NCBI RefSeq assembly: GCF_040054535.1
Contig: NC_090797.1
Location: forward strand, 12,649,001 to 12,713,000
Reading direction: 5' to 3'
DNA from: Antennarius striatus
Taxonomy: Eukaryota > Chordata > Actinopteri > Lophiiformes > Antennariidae
DNA: 64,000 nucleotides
The notes under the pieces are model-generated. The model saw only the letters and a program-made list of their open reading frames with translations. It was not told the DNA's origin and did no database searches. Both the position numbers and the translations under genes were made by a program. Each line of letters opens with the position of its first letter. Positions within the stretch are counted from its first letter, which is position 1. Shown piece by piece: positions 60,701 to 64,000 of this stretch.

Positions 60701-61892
60701 CACTTGCTCCATCAGTTGTGGCTGCCTTCACGGAGATGAAATCCTGAGGATATGATGGGATGTATAAGGCTTTCTTTAAGGTCACCAAAACAGGTTTTCC
60801 ATCCACGTCCTGAAGGAGCACTTCTGCGTCTCCTCTTTTTAATGCCACGTTGTTCCTTCTGGTTCCATCCGCAAGCTCCATGTAATGTCTCCTTGGGTCA
60901 AAAGACTCGTCAAATCTTGTGAATCTGTCTTGTTCTGTAATGATGTGTGACGTGGCACCACAGTCCACCATCAGTCCATTTTCTTTGATGTTTTCTGGGA
61001 GGATCTTTTGAGTGACCTTGAATATACAGGTGTGCTCATCTTTCTCATGTCCGTCTCTGATTTCCCTAGTTTGGTTTGCTGAATCTTTGAGCTTTAGTTT
61101 CCTTCTGCATGTCTCATCAGTGTGGCTTGAGCTCCTGTGGAAGCTGCACCATTTGGGTTCTGACTTTTGGTGGCAGGCTTTTGCCATATGACCACGGTTA
61201 CCACATCTATAGCAAGTCACCATCGACATGTCCACTTTCATTACGTTGTCTGATTTTGGTGTGCTGTCAAACTTCTCTGTCTCTTCATAGCTTCTTAGTT
61301 TACTTTTAAATTGTATAAATGTCATGTCTTCACTGCTCTGTGTTACGTGAATGACGAAAGGCTTGTAAGGCTCTGGAAGTCCCCTCATTACCATAGCGAC
61401 CATCAGGTCATCACTGATCACTTGTTTTGTGTTTCTCAGAGCAGTTACTGCCTTTTCCGCTCTGATAATGTAGTCTGTTACACTTTCACCAGACTTTTTC
61501 TTGAGAGAACACAGTTCGTTGTACAGGGAAATAATTCTGGGCTTACCCTGGCTGGCGTAATGGTCCCGCAGTATTTTCAGAGCTTTTCGACCGTCATCTG
61601 CAGCCTCCCTCATTACCAATGACAGGCTTTTATCGTCGAGGAACTGAATTAACTCTGCGTAACATTCTGCATTCTTCTCTGGGTCTGGGTCTGCCGTGGA
61701 TAATATTGTGTCCTTCAAACCTTCAAGTCTCATGTGTCCCAGAAACTTCACTTCCCACAGCTCGTAGTTGTTTTCGTCTCCGTCAAAAACTAATCGTTGC
61801 CATCTTCCTCCTGTTGCTCGTAGCCTGGGCCCATAACCTGTTGTGTTTTGATTTCCATATTCCTCTTCACCCATAATTATGAGGCGGTACAC
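57780..61892 (-). CDS. Copia Gag-Pol polyprotein, 1370 aa, intact
   Basis: Single frame without stop or shift. Gag occupies about residues 1-300 (RWQRLVFDGDENNYELWEVK, then the GLPEPYKPF block) with a zinc knuckle CYRCGNRGHMAKAC at 227-240. Protease: MVDCGATSH, Asp310. Integrase: zinc finger His454, His459, Cys485, Cys488, then DDE Asp515 (HTDLSG), Asp576 (SDNGTEY) and Glu612. RT around 900-1150 with IHQMDVKTAYLHAPI and the catalytic WVDDLIVATSD. RNase H at the end with AFSDSDWASS, LSTCEAEYIGL and RQRSKHIDVKYHF. The ATG at 61874 (MGEEEYG) has the better context; the one at 61892 is six codons earlier. Gag and Pol are in one frame, so their ratio must be set by splicing or processing. Confidence 0.95.
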   Translation of the reverse strand: MYRLIIMGEEEYGNQNTTGYGPRLRATGGRWQRLVFDGDENNYELWEVKFLGHMRLEGLKDTILSTADPDPEKNAECYAELIQFLDDKSLSLVMREAADDGRKALKILRDHYASQGKPRIISLYNELCSLKKKSGESVTDYIIRAEKAVTALRNTKQVISDDLMVAMVMRGLPEPYKPFVIHVTQSSEDMTFIQFKSKLRSYEETEKFDSTPKSDNVMKVDMSMVTCYRCGNRGHMAKACHQKSEPKWCSFHRSSSHTDETCRRKLKLKDSANQTREIRDGHEKDEHTCIFKVTQKILPENIKENGLMVDCGATSHIITEQDRFTRFDESFDPRRHYMELADGTRRNNVALKRGDAEVLLQDVDGKPVLVTLKKALYIPSYPQDFISVKAATTDGASVIFKEGQNRFITKEGTVCSIKEHERLYYIRTVNNQKQYHDILSRDKVNLTCDVKTWHEILGHCNVKDVLKLPDLVEGMKITGQTEVNCNVCTEGKFTRSRNRQADAKARSPLEMVHTDLSGPTDPVGLEGHKYVISFTDDYSGAVSVYFLKNKSEATLATEKFLADSALYGRVKFIRSDNGTEYTGDAFQSLLREKGIRHETSSPYSPHQNGTAERQWRTLFEMGRCLLLEKGLPKVLWPYAVQSAAHIRNRCYSDRLGNTPYFMLTGRKPNLSKMWVFGAKCYAYRYDSKKLDPRCEKGIFVGYSKNSPAYLVYNPHTEKVSKHRLVKFIEESRAEQQTQTDDCDPEVQVYESRKPTDEKILETSQSENETDNRTQNENVESTSIDVTQNDKAEEKVTNQKETNSDTKPRYSQVTRYPRREKVAPKYLDDYQTDLNDSDDSHANVDYCYRAVNGVPQTYSEAVKSHEAPGWKCAMKEEIDSLKQNDTFELTTLPKGRKAVGGKWVYSLKENAERGQIFKARYVAKGYNQTEGIDYHETFAPTASMTSVRALMQIAVQNNFIIHQMDVKTAYLHAPIDEEIYIEQPEGFEKMSETGEKLVCRLKKSLYGLKQSGRNWYRLLNDHLEQDNFVRNLSDHCVYRKQIEDDTIIVIIWVDDLIVATSDNDVLDIFKKTMTSKFHMKDLGRISYFLGIYFEQRENEIKMSQKKYILKMLERFGMSECKARSTPCEQKLGSIPITDKYDQNESANPREYREIVGSLIYAMTCTRPDISWIVSKLSQSLANPEMENFVAAKHVLRYLKGTHDYELIFKKSEEDLSLTAFSDSDWASSVEDRRSTTGYCFSLTKQGPAISWKTKKQQTVALSTCEAEYIGLATSAQENMHLSQLLNGMDDRVYSCTVLYGDNQGAIALSKNPVNRQRSKHIDVKYHFIRKVINEGKISLVYCPSEQMTADILTKPTTKFKMDKFKKWFFGN
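61825..61838 (-). other. Copia primer-binding site for initiator Met tRNA (half-tRNA type)
   Basis: The minus strand directly after the 5' LTR reads GGTTATGGGCCCAG, the exact complement of the anticodon stem-loop CTGGGCCCATAACC of eukaryotic initiator tRNA-Met. Pairing to the anticodon region rather than the 3' CCA end means a cleaved half-tRNA primer, as known for Drosophila copia. The site is also coding sequence for Gag. Confidence 0.88.
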
Positions 61893-62151
61893 GGGTTAAA
61901 CATCCGTAACTTTTATTTGTGTAGTCTTCTCAGCCGCAGCGACACACACACCCAGCAGCGCTACAACACATCCAATTAGTTGCAGATCACTTAGAGTAAT
62001 ACCCGCCAAAAAATCACGTATCCCATCTGACGTAAACAAACAAACGGCAACGTAAAGTCTGTTACTGTCGTAAAACTAAAACATAAATAAAGCAGCTGAG
62101 ATATGATAATATAAATGTGAATAAAGATTAATGAGATCATATATCTTAACA
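61839..62151 (-). repeat. 5' LTR of the Copia element, containing the gag start codon
   Basis: Source of transcription for the minus-strand element. Its last 54 bases (61839-61892) are coding: both candidate gag start codons, at 61892 and 61874, lie inside the LTR. Confidence 0.95.
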
Positions 62152-62156
62152 CTACA

Positions 62157-63130
62157 TCAGGCAATTATGTTTTAAAAAAAAATTAATTATAATAAAAATA
62201 AAAATTGCGGAAACACTTTAACATTGTGACGCTATCTGACAGCTTCATGTGCAACTTTGGCTCATTGTTTTTCGCATCTGAAATAAATATTAAAAAGCCG
62301 ACAAATATGACTTTAAAAGCCTCTGACTCTCATTTTAATAAGAATTAAACACCAGATCCTTCAAATTCTGAGTAGAAATCAAGCAGCTTCATCTCGTTTA
62401 TTATTTGCGTTAAAGCACAAACAAAAAATTATTAATAACAATTTTCCACACAATGAGTTGTTTACAGTCTAGAAATGTCAGGAAGGATTTTCACACTAAA
62501 CTCCTTCAGAGAAGTTAAACCCATGAAAAGTGTCCAGTCAGCTTGTATTAATGTTCGGTGTGCAGGTTTTGTGTTGAGGTGTAACACACATAGAAACAAG
62601 TGTGGAGATTAGACAAAAATAGACAAAATCCTATTGCGTGAGAGCAGATTTGTTTTTCTACATTATTGATTAATATTTAATGCTATGATATGAAATAATG
62701 TACAATATTTCTTAAATTAACGTGAAATTTTCCGAATATTATGTATGATGAAAAACAATGGGTGCCTGCAGCAGAGAAGACCCATTTATATTTGAAAAAA
62801 CATAGTCAACTTTATTTTGAATTGTACCATGTATGCACGACATACAGCACAGATGAAATTACAGTCTGCAACCTGGGAATAAATTTGTTAAGCCGACTGA
62901 ATAACCCACAACCCAAACAGATAAGGCAGATTTTACAGGTTTTATTCCTATAAATGTATTGGAACATGTGGTTTGGACTTGTGCAGTCTTTGAGCGTTGC
63001 CACAGGCAACAGAATTGAGCAGTTTTTGATTCCTTTACGTTTTGAACTGTTTTTCCAGCCTCCTGCCTGCAGGTGGCGCCCCGTCCATTCAGACCCGTTC
63101 ATATGAACTCAGAGCAAAGAAAGCGGACTG
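62157..63130 (+). other. Right end of unit E, no gene
   Basis: Array intergenic sequence with a private insertion at 62445-62642 (interrupting AATAACAATTT|AAAGCAGATT of other units). It ends at the breakpoint GCGGACTG|AATAG at 63130. I see no coding sequence. Confidence 0.6.
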
Positions 63131-63957
63131 AATAGTAAATTACCTTCGAGCACACGGATCACTGCGCTCCGAAAAGTAGTTCTGCCTCTTTTCTGGAAAA
63201 CTTTTTTCCTCAATCACTGCTGAATTGTTATTCTTTATTGAGTTAAATATGAACAACCTGCTCTTCAAACACATAACGCAGCCTGAATTGAGCTGACTAG
63301 AGGGTCTCGGGAGATACAGGAAGTGTATCAATGCGCTCGGTGATGAGGCCCGTGACTAATTTGCCGTAGTGGTACTCAGAACACCTGTGGACACGCATCG
63401 TACGTGACCTCTAGAGTTCACTGCCAGCAGAAGTCAACATTTAAAGTAAGCATAATATTAAAGTCGTCATAAAATTTGATAAATAATGATTCCTTTATGC
63501 AAATTTACTTTGTTCGCGATGTTTCGATTTGAAGTAAAAAACTCCCTCTCAGCTATCCAATTCGGACACTGTCATTCTACCCTTATCTGATTTTAATTAG
63601 CTCGTTCAGTTTAAGGACTATCGCAAAGTATCGTAATTCTAACCCCTACCTTGAAAGTCGGATATTCTGTGTGGAGTTATATTATAGTAATGTATACATA
63701 TTGAATTTATGTTAATGCTAATAGTGGCTCATTAGCTACTAGCGGCATTGCACAGCCACACCCTACATTTACAGTCGCCATCTTGTTTAGACCAATTAAA
63801 CGAGAGTAAACGATACTTTAATTTAGATTTTATTTCGTACTGGTGAGGATGAGGGGCGGTGTAGTGTTCCTGATCACGTATTTACTTCATTTGTTGGTAA
63901 TATTTCTAAAAATAGTGAAATGTGTTTTTTTAACCCTTCTGAAGCTAGCTGAGGAAA
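63131..63957 (+). promoter_or_regulatory. piwil1: piwil1 upstream region, 5' UTR exon and first intron
   Basis: Single-copy sequence. A good donor AAA|GTAAGC at 63445/63446 suggests a non-coding first exon ending at 63445. An acceptor with pyrimidine run (TGTTTTTTTAACCCTTCTGAAG or the CTAG four bases on) precedes the ATG. Vertebrate PIWIL1 genes also start translation in the second exon. Promoter elements are not assigned. Confidence 0.6.
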
Positions 63958-64000
63958 ATGACTGGTCGGGCACGAGCCAGAGCACGAGGCCGGGCACGCG
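63958..64000 (+). CDS. piwil1: piwil1, first coding exon (start of Piwi-like protein 1), cut by window end
   Basis: The ATG in GAGGAAAATGA opens MTGRARARARGRAR and the frame leaves the window. This Arg-Ala/Arg-Gly start is the conserved N-terminus of vertebrate Piwil1. Its arginines are symmetrically dimethylated by PRMT5 and read by Tudor proteins. Piwil1 is a germ-cell piRNA-guided slicer that silences transposons. The rest of the gene lies to the right. The C-terminal exon of the same protein occurs five times to the left (1629, 12014, 22575, 34103, 51356). Confidence 0.88.
   Translation, partial: MTGRARARARGRAR

Larger units (their letters stand above)
57407..62151 (-). mobile_element. 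Complete Ty1/Copia LTR retrotransposon, unit E
   Basis: A 4745-bp element in minus orientation with 313-bp TG...CA LTRs identical by eye, and a 5-bp target duplication CTACA (57402-57406 and 62152-62156). The other units keep the empty site ATACTACATCAGG. It has one intact gag-pol ORF with integrase before RT, the Copia order. The primer site abuts the 5' LTR (61825-61838) and a polypurine AAGAGGGAG (minus) abuts the 3' LTR (57720-57728). All parts needed for transposition appear present. Confidence 0.96.

Overview
The window is teleost-type vertebrate DNA, and no bacterial features were seen. The evidence is spliced exons with vertebrate-type splice sites and AATAAA signals, fish-type retrotransposons (Penelope-like, CR1/L2-like LINEs, Ty3/Gypsy, Ty1/Copia), long CA, TAGA and TTA microsatellites, and a PIM-type kinase family of the kind expanded in fish. 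I cannot name the species.

Layout: positions 1-63130 are a head-to-tail array of five units (A 1-10385, B 10386-20946, C 20947-32474, D 32475-49727, E 49728-63130). The window opens inside the array, so the unit phase is arbitrary. Without its private insertions a unit is about 7.9-9.2 kb. Left to right it holds: a decayed Penelope-like RT (minus); the terminal coding exon of a GT8 glycosyltransferase resembling GLT8D2 (minus); the terminal coding exon of piwil1 (plus); a CA repeat; a two-exon PIM-like Ser/Thr kinase gene (minus) whose intron carries a ~143-bp tandem repeat rich in nuclear-receptor half-sites and a perfect hairpin; and a terminal exon of an unrecognised gene (minus). Units D and E keep an extra truncated kinase tail beside a longer kinase form.

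Each unit has private, dateable insertions whose empty sites are preserved in sister units: an internally deleted LINE in A and B (same site), a LINE with an intact 1005-codon ORF in C, an 8.07-kb Ty3/Gypsy element with near-identical LTRs in D, and a 4.75-kb Ty1/Copia element with an intact gag-pol ORF and LTRs identical by eye in E.

At 63130 the array stops and single-copy sequence begins. It contains a likely untranslated exon and then the true start of piwil1 (63958 to the window end, first 14 codons). Five copies of the last exon of this Piwi gene therefore lie directly upstream of a complete piwil1 start. This implies a larger ancestral duplication, and perhaps another piwil1 copy or alternative terminal exons to the left. 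Most retroelements here lie on the minus strand, opposite to piwil1 transcription, which makes the array a testable candidate for piRNA production.
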